Shown here piece by piece: positions 24,314 to 33,498 of a DNA stretch of 37,722 bases. Numbering within the stretch: position 1 is the stretch's first letter; every line of letters starts with the position of its first letter. The translations under genes and the position numbers were made by a program. The notes below the pieces were generated by a model. That model did not search any database, was not told the origin of the DNA, and was given only the letters and a program-made list of their open reading frames with translations. The stretch lies in assembly GCA_016183175.1 (NCBI GenBank), contig JACPFC010000002.1, forward strand, positions 1 to 37,722, given 5' to 3'. This DNA comes from Deltaproteobacteria bacterium. GTDB taxonomy: Bacteria; UBA10199; SBBF01.

Positions 24314-24805
24314 TCAAGGGGCTGATTTTTTTTTCTGAAGGGCCAGCAGAGTCTGTTCCAAAACATAAAAGACCGCCTGATCCTTGGGACGATTGGCTGA
24401 TTTTTTACTGGCCAGAACCCGTTCAAGTGGAAGGACTCTCAATAGCAAGCTGTCGATCAAAACCGTTTTGGTATTTTTATATTCTTCGTCAAAAGAAACA
24501 AGCCCACTCGCGTTTGTGACGATATCAAAAACATCCAACCCTGCTCCGGCAAATTGGGGAGGGTTCATGATTGTGGGAATGGTGGGAACATAGGCGCCGC
24601 CGGCTTTTTGAGCGGCTTTCATTATATTGGGGTCATCGAGTTTCTTGAACCACAAATCGATGTCCTTTGTTACCGACGGGGTTCCCTGCAAAATGGCGGC
24701 GGACATCCCCACGATCATAAAAGAAACCTTATCCTTTAGCAGGGTTTCAAGAAACTTTCTCTCTGTCGGGGTAAGGTGAAATTTTTCCTGTTCGAAATAG
24801 GGCAT
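24314..24805 (-). CDS. Nucleotidyltransferase-like protein
   Basis: The 163-residue protein has a minimal nucleotidyltransferase pattern: [20 protein letters not shown] and [13 protein letters not shown] (about 29-60), resembling the G-x-x-A...T-x-D-I-D motif of the AbiEii/MNT-like family, then a second acidic strand (LDVFDIVT) and [20 protein letters not shown], where the K-x-x-x-x-R-x-K/D-x-x-D pattern is also family-typical. The first 59 bases overlap the end of the small gene upstream, in another frame. An alternative ATG lies 5 codons earlier (24820). Such proteins are often toxin-like; here the substrate is unknown. Confidence 0.75.
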   Translation of the reverse strand: MPYFEQEKFHLTPTERKFLETLLKDKVSFMIVGMSAAILQGTPSVTKDIDLWFKKLDDPNIMKAAQKAGGAYVPTIPTIMNPPQFAGAGLDVFDIVTNASGLVSFDEEYKNTKTVLIDSLLLRVLPLERVLASKKSANRPKDQAVFYVLEQTLLALQKKKSAP

Positions 24806-24971
24806 AGCCAAGATTAACATCCGGCGGATGTTTGAGACAGCGCAGAATTTGTACGATCATTTCCCGATCGGCATTCGGATTTTGGGCGCATATTTCATCC
24901 GCCTGCCGATAGACCTCGGTCAGTTCATCAAGCAAATCTTGAGGTATCGTTTGTCCTGCGGTGTTTAACAT
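24747..24971 (-). CDS. Small helical protein paired with the nucleotidyltransferase (74 aa)
   Basis: The protein (LDELTEVYRQADEICAQNPN, then REMIVQILRCLKHPPDVNLG) is mostly helical with a Pro-rich end. It overlaps the acyl-CoA dehydrogenase stop by 7 nt and the nucleotidyltransferase start by 59 nt. That is a large out-of-frame overlap, suggesting the pair is inherited as a unit. An antitoxin-like role is possible. The ATG lies in GGATGTTAA at the end of the upstream gene. I do not know the family. Confidence 0.6.
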   Translation of the reverse strand: MLNTAGQTIPQDLLDELTEVYRQADEICAQNPNADREMIVQILRCLKHPPDVNLGYALFRTGKISPYPDREKVS

Positions 24972-26116
24972 CCCAAATACCTTGATATCACAATCCGCTG
25001 GATTTCGGAAGTCCCTTCACCGATCTCGAGCAGTTTCTGGTCCCGGTAAAATTTGGCCGCCGGATATTCTTCCATGAGGCCATATCCACCATGGAGTTGA
25101 ACACAATGGTTGGCCACGCGGTAAAAAACTTCGGAACAATAAAGTTTTGCCATTGCCGCCTCCTTGCCGAACGGCCGTCCCTGGTCTTTAAGCCAGCAGG
25201 CCTTGTAGAGGAGGTTTCGCGCCGCCTCAATCTCCATGGCGCAATCGGCCAGCTTGAAGGCGTTGACCTGGAATTTTGAAATCGGCTGACCAAAGGCCTT
25301 TCGTTGTTTTGAATATTCCAGCGCCGCCTCAAATGCCCCTTGGGAGCCTCCCAAACCCATCGCCGCAATTCCAAGACGACCAGAGTCGAGGGTGGCCAGC
25401 ATTTGCTGGAAGCCACCTCCCTTTTTACCCAGCAGATTGGATTCGGGAACGGTGACGTTGTCAAAATAAAGTTCGCCCGTATTCGAGGAGCGCCAGGTCA
25501 TTTTTTTGTGCATTTCCCTGGCGGTAAAGCCGGGGGTTCCCTGTTCCACTATAATACAGCTGATTTCCTTTTTTCCTTCCCCTTTCACACCGGTAAATGC
25601 CTGCACGGTAACGCCCGCGGTGATTTTGGTTGCCGAGTTGGTGATGAAAATTTTTGAGCCGTTGATGACCCATTTGCCGTTTTTCAATTCCGCCCGCGTT
25701 TTGGAATTGCCGGCGTCCGATCCGGCATCGGCCTCGGTCAGTCCAAAGCCCCAGAGTTTTTTTCCGGAGCAGAGATCGGGGAGATATTTTTTCTTTTGCT
25801 CCTCGTTTCCGTAATTGTAGATCGGCCCGATGCCGAGCGAATTCTCCGCCGCAACCGTAGCCGCCTGACAGCCATCGACGCGGGCCAGTTCTTCAACCGC
25901 GATGACATAAGAAAGGGTCTCCATCCCGCCGCCGCCGTAGTTGGGGGAAATGGTCATTCCAAAAAGACCAAGTTCCCCCATTTTTTTCGTGAGGTCGTAG
26001 GAGAATTCCTCCTTTTCATCCAGTTGTTGGCGAACCGGCTTGATTTCCTTTTCCGCAAAATCGCGGATGGTTTTCCGGAGCATTTCCTGTTCTTGCGTGA
26101 GATCGTAGTTTGGCAT
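24965..26116 (-). CDS. Acyl-CoA dehydrogenase
   Basis: The 383-residue flavoenzyme oxidises acyl-CoA to enoyl-CoA. Family motifs are FGLTEADAGSDAGNSKTRAE (FAD/substrate loop), WVINGSKIFITNSATK, RLGIAAMGLGGSQGAFEAAL, KFQVNAFKLADCAMEIEAAR and, near the C terminus, QLHGGYGLMEEYPAAKFYRD and IGEGTSEIQRIVISRYL. The Glu in the GYGLMEEYP region is at the position of the catalytic base of short- and medium-chain enzymes. ATG at 26116 matches the usual N terminus (DLTQEQEMLRKTIRDFAEKE); no ribosome site is clear. Confidence 0.93.
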   Translation of the reverse strand: MPNYDLTQEQEMLRKTIRDFAEKEIKPVRQQLDEKEEFSYDLTKKMGELGLFGMTISPNYGGGGMETLSYVIAVEELARVDGCQAATVAAENSLGIGPIYNYGNEEQKKKYLPDLCSGKKLWGFGLTEADAGSDAGNSKTRAELKNGKWVINGSKIFITNSATKITAGVTVQAFTGVKGEGKKEISCIIVEQGTPGFTAREMHKKMTWRSSNTGELYFDNVTVPESNLLGKKGGGFQQMLATLDSGRLGIAAMGLGGSQGAFEAALEYSKQRKAFGQPISKFQVNAFKLADCAMEIEAARNLLYKACWLKDQGRPFGKEAAMAKLYCSEVFYRVANHCVQLHGGYGLMEEYPAAKFYRDQKLLEIGEGTSEIQRIVISRYLGC

Positions 26117-26239
26117 AGAGGGTGAAAATAACAGGTCGTGGGAAGAAATCAAATTTTTTTAACGCACCGCGGCTTGGATTGAAAAAAAACACGCAACATT
26201 TCAGGAATTCCGCCGATAAATAAGCTATGAGAGGCGGCC

Positions 26240-27352
26240 ATGGCAAACACCAGACAGAAAAATACTAACTATCTGAAATTACTCGTATTTGTTTCCTTTC
26301 CCTTTTTATTGTCAACATGCGGGGGGGACAGCCAATTTACCAAAAAGCTGGTCGCCTCTCCTTTTTACGCCGAGCTTTACGGGTCGGCGACAAAAACAAT
26401 TGCCCTGACGGCCGATGAGGGGAGCCACATTGCCTGGATGGGGCTGGAATGGGTGGAGGATTACAAATATTTTCAGATTGCCCAAGTGAGCATCAACGGT
26501 GAGGCGATCACCCCGGAGTCAGCCAGCTCGCAGGCAATCCTGGAAGATATATCGGTAAGCTCCTCTGAAAGCGCCTCCTCCGGTACGATCGCCGATTCAA
26601 CGTCGGGGAAGATGCTGATCAGTTTGACCTATAGCCCCTCTGTCGCCATCGATAAGGAGGACGATCCGCACAAGGCCTATCTTTTGATTGTTTACGATGA
26701 GCCAAAAATGGGCACCGTGCGCGTTGAACTCGACGGCTATACCCGGGGGATTGCGGAAAATAAATGCGCTGGTGTGACCTCGGCAGACCAGGTTTCTTAT
26801 ACTTTCAAAGAGGGGACGTTTGATTTTTACCTTTGCGCCGACAGCGATTTCGTGGTCGAAAACGATCCGGCAGGGAGGGATCATGTTAATTACGCCTCGG
26901 TGCCGGTAGAGGGGAATTTTATTTTTTATCAACCGGATTCCGAGACCTTGTGTATTTTAGGGGCCGCTGATGGAGTCGATTCGTCGATCCCGGATTTTGA
27001 CGTTGACGTACCCGATGAGGTGGAGTCGCCGATCGATCCAATTGAAGTCAAACTGGCCGAGGATTCCCTGGGCACCTGCACGTTAAGCGACGGCCAGATC
27101 ACATGCGATGGGACCATCGAGGTCGATGTCGCCGGCATTGCAACGGTCGATCTGTCAATGACAACCGGGTCGGTTACACCCGAGTCCGATGCCTGTAATA
27201 CGTTTGGGAGTGTGTCAGGTTCGGGGAGTTTCGGGGAGGGTGATTTGACCCTCATTGTGTACGGTGATTTGGGGTCCAACACTCTCCTGGAGCCTTTCGG
27301 CATCGAATTTGCCGTGGTTGTCGCAGAGATTAATCTGGAACCAGCGGAATAG
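26240..27352 (+). CDS. Putative secreted lipoprotein of unknown function (370 aa)
   Basis: A basic N terminus and hydrophobic core (LKLLVFVSFPFLLSTCGGD) end in a lipobox-like LSTC, with Cys27 the likely lipid site; Thr at -1 is not ideal. The mature part is Ser/Asp/Glu-rich and beta-rich, with pairs of cysteines (NKCAG, LCADS, TLCIL, GTCTL, ITCDG, DACNT) that may form disulfides. No enzyme motif is seen. It stands alone with 123 bp to the divergent acyl-CoA dehydrogenase. Family not recognised. Confidence 0.75.
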   Translation: MANTRQKNTNYLKLLVFVSFPFLLSTCGGDSQFTKKLVASPFYAELYGSATKTIALTADEGSHIAWMGLEWVEDYKYFQIAQVSINGEAITPESASSQAILEDISVSSSESASSGTIADSTSGKMLISLTYSPSVAIDKEDDPHKAYLLIVYDEPKMGTVRVELDGYTRGIAENKCAGVTSADQVSYTFKEGTFDFYLCADSDFVVENDPAGRDHVNYASVPVEGNFIFYQPDSETLCILGAADGVDSSIPDFDVDVPDEVESPIDPIEVKLAEDSLGTCTLSDGQITCDGTIEVDVAGIATVDLSMTTGSVTPESDACNTFGSVSGSGSFGEGDLTLIVYGDLGSNTLLEPFGIEFAVVVAEINLEPAE

Positions 27353-27436
27353 TTCCTCCCCTCCAACATTATACGTCATTTTCCCGTTGATTTATCCCGC
27401 CGATCCAGTGTAATTACTCAATTTTTCCGGCAGGTT

Positions 27437-27473
27437 ATCCGCCTTCGTCCCGCGTTGCGGGACTTCGGCGGAT
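27437..27473. repeat. REP-like nested palindrome just before xerC
   Basis: ATCCGCC and GGCGGAT flank TCCCGC-GTT-GCGGGA, so the two inverted repeats nest with short TTCG/CTTC bulges. It ends 14 bp before the xerC ATG, where a ribosome site should be, and shares its TCCGCC/GGCGGA arms with the insertion in the tRNA at 10452. Confidence 0.75.
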
Positions 27474-27487
27474 TTCGCTGGCGCTAC

Positions 27488-28399
27488 ATGTCTATCGATC
27501 CGCTTATTACGGCCTTTGAGACCGCCTTGGTGCACGAAAAAAATGCCTCACCGCATACGGTGAAAAACTACGTCCACGATCTGGCCGAATTTCGGGCTTA
27601 TCTAACAGGGTGCCAGCCGGACTTGATCGAAGAGGGGGCGATGGCCATAAACCGGATTAATCCGTTGGTGATCCGGAGTTATTTGTCCATCCTGTTCCAG
27701 AAAAATTCTCCCGCCAGCGTCGCGCGGAAACTTTCTTCATTAAGGACTTTTTTTCAACACTGGCTGAAAAATGGAAAGATCAACCAAAACCCGGCACGGG
27801 CGATCCATTCGCCAAAAATTCCCAAGCGCCTTCCGCGGTTCTTGAATGTGGACGAGATCATAGCCATGCTCGACTCCCCTTCCGAGGACGATTTTGCAGG
27901 AAGGCGCGACAAGGCGATTCTGGAGCTTCTTTATTCGTGCGGCCTCCGGGTCTCCGAACTGGTGGGAGTCGATTTGGATCGACTTGACCTCGAAAATCGT
28001 TTAGTCCGTGTTCTGGGAAAAGGGGGGAAGGAGCGGATTGTCCCGGTGGGAAAAAAGGCGGTGGAGCGTGTGCGGCATTATCTGGAATTGCGCCCGACGG
28101 TTCTCAAGGCCGACAAGCCGACCGGCGCCCTTTTTTTGAACCGCTGGGGGCGGCGTCTCACCGTCCGGAGCGTCCAGCGGATGGTGGACGAGGCCAACCG
28201 AAGGTGCGGCCTCGACAAGGCGGTTTCGCCGCATGTCCTGCGCCATACATTCGCCACGCATCTGCTCAACGCGGGGGCCGACCTGCGGTCGATTCAGGAA
28301 CTTTTGGGGCACGCCAGTCTGTCGACGACGCAGAAATATACGCATGTGAATCTGGACCAGTTGATGAAGGTTTACGATAAAGCGCATCCGAAGGCATAA
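27488..28399 (+). CDS. xerC: Tyrosine recombinase XerC/XerD
   Basis: The 303-residue recombinase resolves chromosome dimers. The SAM-like N-terminal domain (about 1-95) contains [15 protein letters not shown]. The catalytic residues are complete: Arg in [12 protein letters not shown], Lys in [13 protein letters not shown], His and Arg in [14 protein letters not shown], His in [16 protein letters not shown] and the nucleophile Tyr within that last segment (QKYTHV). It is followed 10 nt later by hslV; the xerC-hslV-hslU order (codV-clpQ-clpY in Bacillus) supports XerC over XerD. The start is the ATG before [13 protein letters not shown]; no ribosome site is visible because a palindrome abuts it. 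Confidence 0.92.
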   Translation: MSIDPLITAFETALVHEKNASPHTVKNYVHDLAEFRAYLTGCQPDLIEEGAMAINRINPLVIRSYLSILFQKNSPASVARKLSSLRTFFQHWLKNGKINQNPARAIHSPKIPKRLPRFLNVDEIIAMLDSPSEDDFAGRRDKAILELLYSCGLRVSELVGVDLDRLDLENRLVRVLGKGGKERIVPVGKKAVERVRHYLELRPTVLKADKPTGALFLNRWGRRLTVRSVQRMVDEANRRCGLDKAVSPHVLRHTFATHLLNAGADLRSIQELLGHASLSTTQKYTHVNLDQLMKVYDKAHPKA

Positions 28400-28409
28400 A
28401 GGAGATTTT

Positions 28410-28937
28410 ATGATTCATTCCACCACAATCATCGCGGTAAAGAAGGACAACAGGGTCGCTATCGCGGGCGACGGACAGGTGAGCGTCGGGCAGACGATTC
28501 TCAAGGCCAAGGCCAACAAGGTGAGAACCCTGCAGGACGGGAAGGTGCTGGCCGGCTTTGCCGGTTCGGCGGCCGACGCCTTCACGCTGTTTGAAAAATT
28601 CGAGTCGAAACTCTCCGAGTTTTCGGGCAACATCACCCGGGCGGCGGTGGAACTGGCGAAAGACTGGCGGACCGACCGGATTCTGCGCCGTCTGGAGGCC
28701 CTTTTGATCGTGGCCGACAGGGATCATCTTTTCACCCTCTCCGGCAACGGGGATGTCATCGAGCCGGACGACGGCATTGCCGCCATCGGATCGGGAGGGG
28801 CCTATGCCCTCGCCTCTGCGCGGGCAATGATGCGGAACACAAAACTTTCCGCCCGTGAAATTGTCGAACGGGCGATGAAAATCGCCTCGGAGATCTGCGT
28901 GTACACGAATGAAAACATCACCATTCAGGAGTTATAA
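28410..28937 (+). CDS. hslV: ATP-dependent protease subunit HslV
   Basis: The 175-residue peptidase is the proteolytic half of HslUV. It begins [20 protein letters not shown], so a four-residue propeptide would be removed to expose Thr5 as the nucleophile, as in CodW-like forms. [39 protein letters not shown] and [15 protein letters not shown] are typical. Length is standard. GGAG precedes the ATG, and the stop directly abuts the hslU ATG, so the two subunits are co-translated. Confidence 0.97.
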   Translation: MIHSTTIIAVKKDNRVAIAGDGQVSVGQTILKAKANKVRTLQDGKVLAGFAGSAADAFTLFEKFESKLSEFSGNITRAAVELAKDWRTDRILRRLEALLIVADRDHLFTLSGNGDVIEPDDGIAAIGSGGAYALASARAMMRNTKLSAREIVERAMKIASEICVYTNENITIQEL

Positions 28938-30344
28938 ATGTCTGAAGGGATAAAAAATTTCACTCCGCGCGAGATTGTTTCGGAACTCGACCGCTACATC
29001 ATCGGTCAGGACGACGCCAAGAGGGCGGTGGCCATCGCCATGCGCAACCGCTGGCGGCGCCAGCAGGTGCCGGAGGATCTGCGCGACGAAATCGCGCCGA
29101 AGAACATCATCATGATCGGCCCCACCGGCATCGGAAAGACCGAGATCGCCCGGCGGCTCTCCAAACTGGCCGAGGCGCCGTTTATCAAGGTGGAGGCCTC
29201 GAAGTTCACCGAGGTGGGTTATGTGGGGAAGGATGTCGAATCGATGATCCGCGAGCTGATGGACACCTCCGTCAACATGGTGAAGGCGGAGGAGGAATCG
29301 AAGGTTCAGGTAAAGGCCGAGGAAAACGCCGAGGAGCGTCTGCTGGATCTCCTCATTCCCCGAAAGCCGAGGGCGCCGCGCCCGATGGCCGGTCCTCTGG
29401 GAATGGGGGCCGAGCTTCCGGAGGAACCGCAGACCGCCTCTGCCGAAAAAGAGACCGCCGAGACGCGCGAGAAGATGCGCAAAATGCTCCGGGAGGGAAG
29501 GCTTGCCGGCCGTTTCGTGGAGCTGGACTTTTCGGGCCCCAGAGGCATGCCGATGGTCGAGGTGATTTCGGCCGGCGGAAGCCTCGATGACATCAGCCGG
29601 AATTTGAAGGACATGTTTTCGCAGTTCATGCCGCGGGGGAGAAAAAGAAGGAGGGTCAAAGTCCCAGACGCGCTGGAGATGTTGAAAGTGGAGGAGGCCC
29701 AAAAGCTTGTCGAAATGGAAGAGGTGGTGAAAAAGGCGGTCGAGCGAGTGGAACAGAACGGGATTGTCTTTATCGACGAGATCGACAAGATCGCCTCGCG
29801 CGAGAGGGGGGGGCACGGGCCGGAGGTGTCGCGGGAAGGGGTTCAGCGAGATATCCTTCCCATTGTCGAAGGGTCAAATGTCAGCACCAAATACGGCATG
29901 GTGCGGACCGACCATATTTTGTTTGTCGCCGCGGGGGCGTTTCATGTCTCCAAGCCGTCGGATCTGATTCCCGAATTGCAGGGGCGTTTTCCCATCCGGG
30001 TGGAATTGAAGTCGCTTACCAAGGGCGATTTTTTGCGGATTCTCAAGGAGCCGACCAATTCGCTGACCCGGCAGTACACGGCGCTGATGAAGACGGAAAA
30101 GATCGATCTGGTCATTTCGGACGAGGCCCTCGAGGAGATCGCCTCGTACGCGGCCCGGGTGAATGAGCAGATGGAAAATATCGGGGCGCGGCGTCTGCAC
30201 ACCATCATGGAAAAGGTGCTCGATGAAATTTCGTTTCTGGCCCCCGAGCGGTCGGGAAAACCGTTCAAGGTCGACGGGGCCTATGTGAAGAAATGCCTCG
30301 AGCCGATTGTGAAGGATCAGGATTTGAGTAGATACATTTTATAG
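28938..30344 (+). CDS. hslU: ATP-dependent protease ATPase HslU
   Basis: The 468-residue AAA+ unfoldase partners HslV. Visible are [20 protein letters not shown], Walker [16 protein letters not shown] (about 56-70), the pore loop [15 protein letters not shown], the variable intermediate domain (about 115-235, acidic and basic) and Walker [16 protein letters not shown]. The sensor regions follow ([34 protein letters not shown]), and the C terminus RYIL reaches into HslV. Length and order are standard. Confidence 0.97.
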   Translation: MSEGIKNFTPREIVSELDRYIIGQDDAKRAVAIAMRNRWRRQQVPEDLRDEIAPKNIIMIGPTGIGKTEIARRLSKLAEAPFIKVEASKFTEVGYVGKDVESMIRELMDTSVNMVKAEEESKVQVKAEENAEERLLDLLIPRKPRAPRPMAGPLGMGAELPEEPQTASAEKETAETREKMRKMLREGRLAGRFVELDFSGPRGMPMVEVISAGGSLDDISRNLKDMFSQFMPRGRKRRRVKVPDALEMLKVEEAQKLVEMEEVVKKAVERVEQNGIVFIDEIDKIASRERGGHGPEVSREGVQRDILPIVEGSNVSTKYGMVRTDHILFVAAGAFHVSKPSDLIPELQGRFPIRVELKSLTKGDFLRILKEPTNSLTRQYTALMKTEKIDLVISDEALEEIASYAARVNEQMENIGARRLHTIMEKVLDEISFLAPERSGKPFKVDGAYVKKCLEPIVKDQDLSRYIL

Positions 30345-30373
30345 GTCCTATACGACCTATAGACCTATTTTTT
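30341..30373 (+). terminator. AT-rich hairpin with U-tract between hslU and argB
   Basis: ATAGGTC (30341-30347) can pair with either of two tandem copies of GACCTAT (30354-30360, 30362-30368), and the second is followed by TTTTT right before the argB ATG. The stem is weak (7 bp, low GC). It may attenuate transcription into argB, or be one more repeat. Confidence 0.4.
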
Positions 30374-31258
30374 ATGGAAGACTTGATCAACAAGGCAAAA
30401 ATTCTCATGGAGGCGCTCCCGTACATCCAGAAATTCCGGGAGAAGCGGATCGTGGTGAAGTACGGCGGGCACGCCATGGAGGACGAAAATCTCAAAAGGA
30501 GCTTCACGCGGGATGTGATCCTCTTCAAGCTGATCGGCCTCCATCCGGTCATCGTCCATGGCGGCGGGCCGCAGATCGAGGAGGTGCTCAAGCGGATGGG
30601 CATCGAATCGAAGTTTCACGAAGGGGTGCGGATCACCGATGCCCCGACCATGGATGTGGTGGAAATGGTGCTGGTCGGCAAGGTCAACAAGGAAATTGTC
30701 GGGTGGATCAACCACAACGGCGGGCAGGCGATCGGTTTTTCCGGAAAGGACGGCCGGCTGATCCAGGCGGTGAAGATGGATCCGCAAAAGGTCAAAAAGA
30801 CCCGGCGGACCTCCGAGTTGATCGACATGGGACAGGTCGGCATCGTGAAAAAGATCAATCCCGAAGTGCTCACCAAGCTGGAAGACAGTCTTTTCATTCC
30901 GGTCATTGCGCCGGTTGGCGTGTCCGACATCGGTGAATCGCTCAATATCAATGCCGACTATGTGGCTGAATCGGTGGCGGGGGCCCTCAATGCGGAAAAA
31001 CTGATTTTAATGACCGACGTCGAGGGGGTGAGGGATCAGCAAGACAGGCTTTTAACCAACCTTTCGGAAAAGGATATTGAAAATCTGATTACCTCCGGTG
31101 TTGCGCATGGCGGCATGGTGCCGAAACTCAAGTGTGCCCTTCGGGCGCTTCAAGCGGGGGTTCATACGGTTCACATCATCGACGGCCGGGTCCAGCATGC
31201 GCTCCTGCTGGAGATTTTTACGGACAAAGGGGTGGGGACACTTATCCGCAAGGAGTAA
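30374..31258 (+). CDS. argB: Acetylglutamate kinase
   Basis: The 294-residue kinase phosphorylates N-acetylglutamate in arginine synthesis. Motifs are [11 protein letters not shown] (ATP-binding Lys/Gly), [50 protein letters not shown] (Asn/Asp), [10 protein letters not shown] and [16 protein letters not shown]. The N-terminal helix ([20 protein letters not shown]) is the type that, in arginine-inhibited hexameric enzymes, makes the feedback interface. No ribosome site is seen between the U-tract and the ATG. It opens the argB-D-F-G group. Confidence 0.96.
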   Translation: MEDLINKAKILMEALPYIQKFREKRIVVKYGGHAMEDENLKRSFTRDVILFKLIGLHPVIVHGGGPQIEEVLKRMGIESKFHEGVRITDAPTMDVVEMVLVGKVNKEIVGWINHNGGQAIGFSGKDGRLIQAVKMDPQKVKKTRRTSELIDMGQVGIVKKINPEVLTKLEDSLFIPVIAPVGVSDIGESLNINADYVAESVAGALNAEKLILMTDVEGVRDQQDRLLTNLSEKDIENLITSGVAHGGMVPKLKCALRALQAGVHTVHIIDGRVQHALLLEIFTDKGVGTLIRKE

Positions 31259-31346
31259 ATTTCAAATTTCAAATGAAAAAACAAACAACAATGACAAATT
31301 TTGAAATTTGACATTTGACATTCCTTTGACATTTGAACTTTGACAT
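31259..31346 (+). repeat. TTTGACATT-type tandem repeats in the argB-argD gap
   Basis: The 88-bp AT-rich gap has CAAATTTCAAAT and CAAATTTTGAAATTTG, then ATTTGACA, ATTTGACATT, CTTTGACATT and CTTTGACATTTG in tandem. TTGACA happens to equal a -35 box, so promoter-like hits here are untrustworthy. It is probably slippage-expanded repeat DNA. Confidence 0.65.
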
Positions 31347-32551
31347 TTGGGTTTTAAAAAAGTGGTTTCATTTAAACAAAGAATCCACCGCAATAACACG
31401 GATAACATCTCTCTTCTCGACAGATATGTATTGCCCACCTACGCCCGCACAAAGGTCGCCCTTGTCCATGGCTTCGGTGCGTGGGTGTGGGATGCCGACG
31501 AGAAAAAGTATCTCGATTTTTTCGGCGGACTGGCCGTCGATGCCCTGGGGCATTCGCATCCGCGGATTCGAAAGGCCCTTGCCGATCAGGCGTCACACCT
31601 TCTGCACTGTTCCAACGTTTTTTATATTCAGGAACAGGCGGAGCTGGCCAAAGAACTGGTTTCTTTGTCCGGAATGTATCAGGCCTTTTTCTGCAATTCT
31701 TTGCCCGGCATACCGGCATTCGGAATTTTGGGGCGGATCATTACGAAATCATCGTCGCCGAAAATTCATTTCACGGCCGAACGCTTGGCGCCCTCTCGGC
31801 CACGATGCAGAAAAAATATCAGGAGGGGTTTGGACCTCTCGTTCCCGGTTTTAAGGCGGTTCCCTTCGGCGATATCGGGGCGGTCCAAAATGCCGTCGGC
31901 CCGAATACCTGCGCGGTTTTGGTCGAGCCGATCCAGGGAGAGGGGGGGGTGAATATCCCGCCGGACGACTATCTGCCGGGCTTGAGAAGAATTTGTGACG
32001 AGAAGAATTGTCTCCTTATCCTGGATGAGGTGCAGGTCGGCATGGGGCGGACAGGACGGCTTTTTGCCTTTCAGCACGCGGGGATCGCGCCTGATCTAAT
32101 GGCGTTGTCAAAAGCGCTCGGTTCCGGCTTTCCCATCGGCGCCTGTCTGGCGTCAAAAAAGGTTGCCCTTTCGGTCGGGCCGGGAATGCATGCCTCCACT
32201 TTTGGGGGCAACCCGCTGGCCTGTCGGGCGGCGCTTGAAACGCTGTCCGTCATCGCAAAAGATTCTTTTTTGAAAAAGGTTCGGGAGACGGGGGGTTATT
32301 TTGTTTTGCAGTTGAAAAAATTGCAAAAGAAGTACGACCTCATTAAAGAGGTGAGGGGGAAGGGCTTAATGATCGGTTGTGAGTTGAACCGGGAAGTGGG
32401 GACTCAAGTGGTGAGACAGTGTCTTGAAGAAGGGTTGTTGATCAATGCCATTCAGGGAAAAATTCTGCGGTTTGTCCCGCCGTTGATTATCACCAAGGGG
32501 GATGTCGATCGGGCGATAAGGATTTTGGATCGAGTATTGGCGGGCATCTGA
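31347..32551 (+). pseudogene. argD: Acetylornithine aminotransferase, frameshifted by a deletion
   Basis: Two frames together make ArgD. The first, to about 31693, gives LLDRYVLPTYARTKVALVHG, YLDFFGGLAVDALGHSHPRI and AFFCNS. The second continues ARHTGIRNFGADHYEII, ENSFHGRTLGALSATMQKKY, LILDEVQVGMGRTGRLFAFQ (Asp binding the PLP pyridine), LSKALGSGFPIGACLA (catalytic Lys) and STFGGNPLACRAALE. At the joint the conserved G-A/T-E-A-N-E-A-A-I-K segment after NS is missing, matching a deletion of about 31 nt. That segment binds the PLP phosphate, so the product is probably dead. The start (TTG at 31347 or GTG at 31362) is uncertain. Sequencing or assembly error is possible. Confidence 0.85.
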
Positions 32552-32554
32552 AGA

Positions 32555-32601
32555 AAATCCCCCCTTCCCCCCCCTTTGGCAAAGGGGGGCTGGGGGGATT
32601 T
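32555..32601. repeat. C/G-rich palindrome between argD and argF
   Basis: AAATCCCCCC (32555-32564) pairs with GGGGGGATTT (32592-32601), and inside CCCCCCTTTG pairs with CAAAGGGGGG. The whole gap is a long, near-perfect hairpin ending 7 bp before the argF ATG. It looks like a dispersed palindromic element and could also stop or stabilise transcripts. Confidence 0.75.
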
Positions 32602-32607
32602 ATCAAC

Positions 32608-33498
32608 ATGAAAAAAGACCTTCTTACATTGCAGGATTTAAGCGCCAAAGAGATTGAGGCGCTCATCAAACGGGCCCTCCCATTTAAGAAGACGAAAAAA
32701 TCCGGCAAAGTTCTGTCCGGAAAGATCCTCGGACTCGTTTTCGAGAAAGCCTCCACCCGGACGCGGGTTTCGTTTGAGGCGGCGATGATCCGCCTGGGGG
32801 GTCAGGCAATTTATCTCGATTGCGCGGCGACCCAGATCGCCCGCGGCGAAACAATCGCCGATACGGCGCGGGTCCTTTCCCGCTATCTCGACGGGATCGT
32901 GATGAGAACCTATGGGCAGTCCCGCCTGGAAGAGCTTGCAGGCAACGCCTCCGTTCCGGTGATTAACGGACTGACCGACCTGCATCATCCCTGCCAGATT
33001 CTCACCGATCTGATGACGGTCGTCGAATCGAAGGGGAAATATAAAAAGCTTAAAATCGCCTATGTCGGCGACGGAAACAACATCGCCAACAGCTGGATCG
33101 AGGCGGCCCTGGTTTTGGATTTTACTTTGCAGATTGCCTGTCCGAAAGGTTATTGGCCCGACGCCAATCTGCTCATGGCGGCCGAAGGGCGCAAAAATAT
33201 CCGTCTCACCGAAAATCCGGCGGAGGCGGTCAACGGATGTCATATCATCAATACGGATACATGGTTTTCGATGGGGCAGGAGGTGAACGATGCGAAGAAG
33301 GGTCTTTTTAAAGGCTATCAAGTGAATAGCGCCCTTCTTTCCCACGCCGATAAGAAGGCGATCGTTCTTCACTGCCTCCCCGCGCACCGGGGGGAGGAAA
33401 TCACCGACGAGGTCATGGATGGACCGCAATCGGCTGTTTTCGATCAGGCGGAAAACAGGATGTGGATGCAAATGGCGCTTTTGGAGAAAATTTTATGA
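32608..33498 (+). CDS. argF: Ornithine carbamoyltransferase
   Basis: The 296-residue enzyme makes citrulline from ornithine and carbamoyl phosphate. The carbamoyl-phosphate loop [16 protein letters not shown] (about 45-60), [28 protein letters not shown] (HPCQ motif), [29 protein letters not shown] (ornithine contacts) and [20 protein letters not shown] are all present. Length is slightly short but complete. Its TGA overlaps the argG ATG. The palindrome just upstream leaves little space for a ribosome site. Confidence 0.96.
   Translation: MKKDLLTLQDLSAKEIEALIKRALPFKKTKKSGKVLSGKILGLVFEKASTRTRVSFEAAMIRLGGQAIYLDCAATQIARGETIADTARVLSRYLDGIVMRTYGQSRLEELAGNASVPVINGLTDLHHPCQILTDLMTVVESKGKYKKLKIAYVGDGNNIANSWIEAALVLDFTLQIACPKGYWPDANLLMAAEGRKNIRLTENPAEAVNGCHIINTDTWFSMGQEVNDAKKGLFKGYQVNSALLSHADKKAIVLHCLPAHRGEEITDEVMDGPQSAVFDQAENRMWMQMALLEKIL

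Noticed and set aside
28932-29816. Long open frame (294 codons) on the minus strand
   Set aside because: It is antisense to hslU, whose motifs are complete; the frame is open because of codon bias in the real gene.
31290-31350. Strong promoters before argD
   Set aside because: The TTGACA hits are parts of a tandem repeat and lack correctly spaced -10 boxes.
31660-31730. Programmed frameshift in argD
   Set aside because: There is no slippery heptamer, and ten conserved residues are missing at the same point, which a simple frameshift would not explain.
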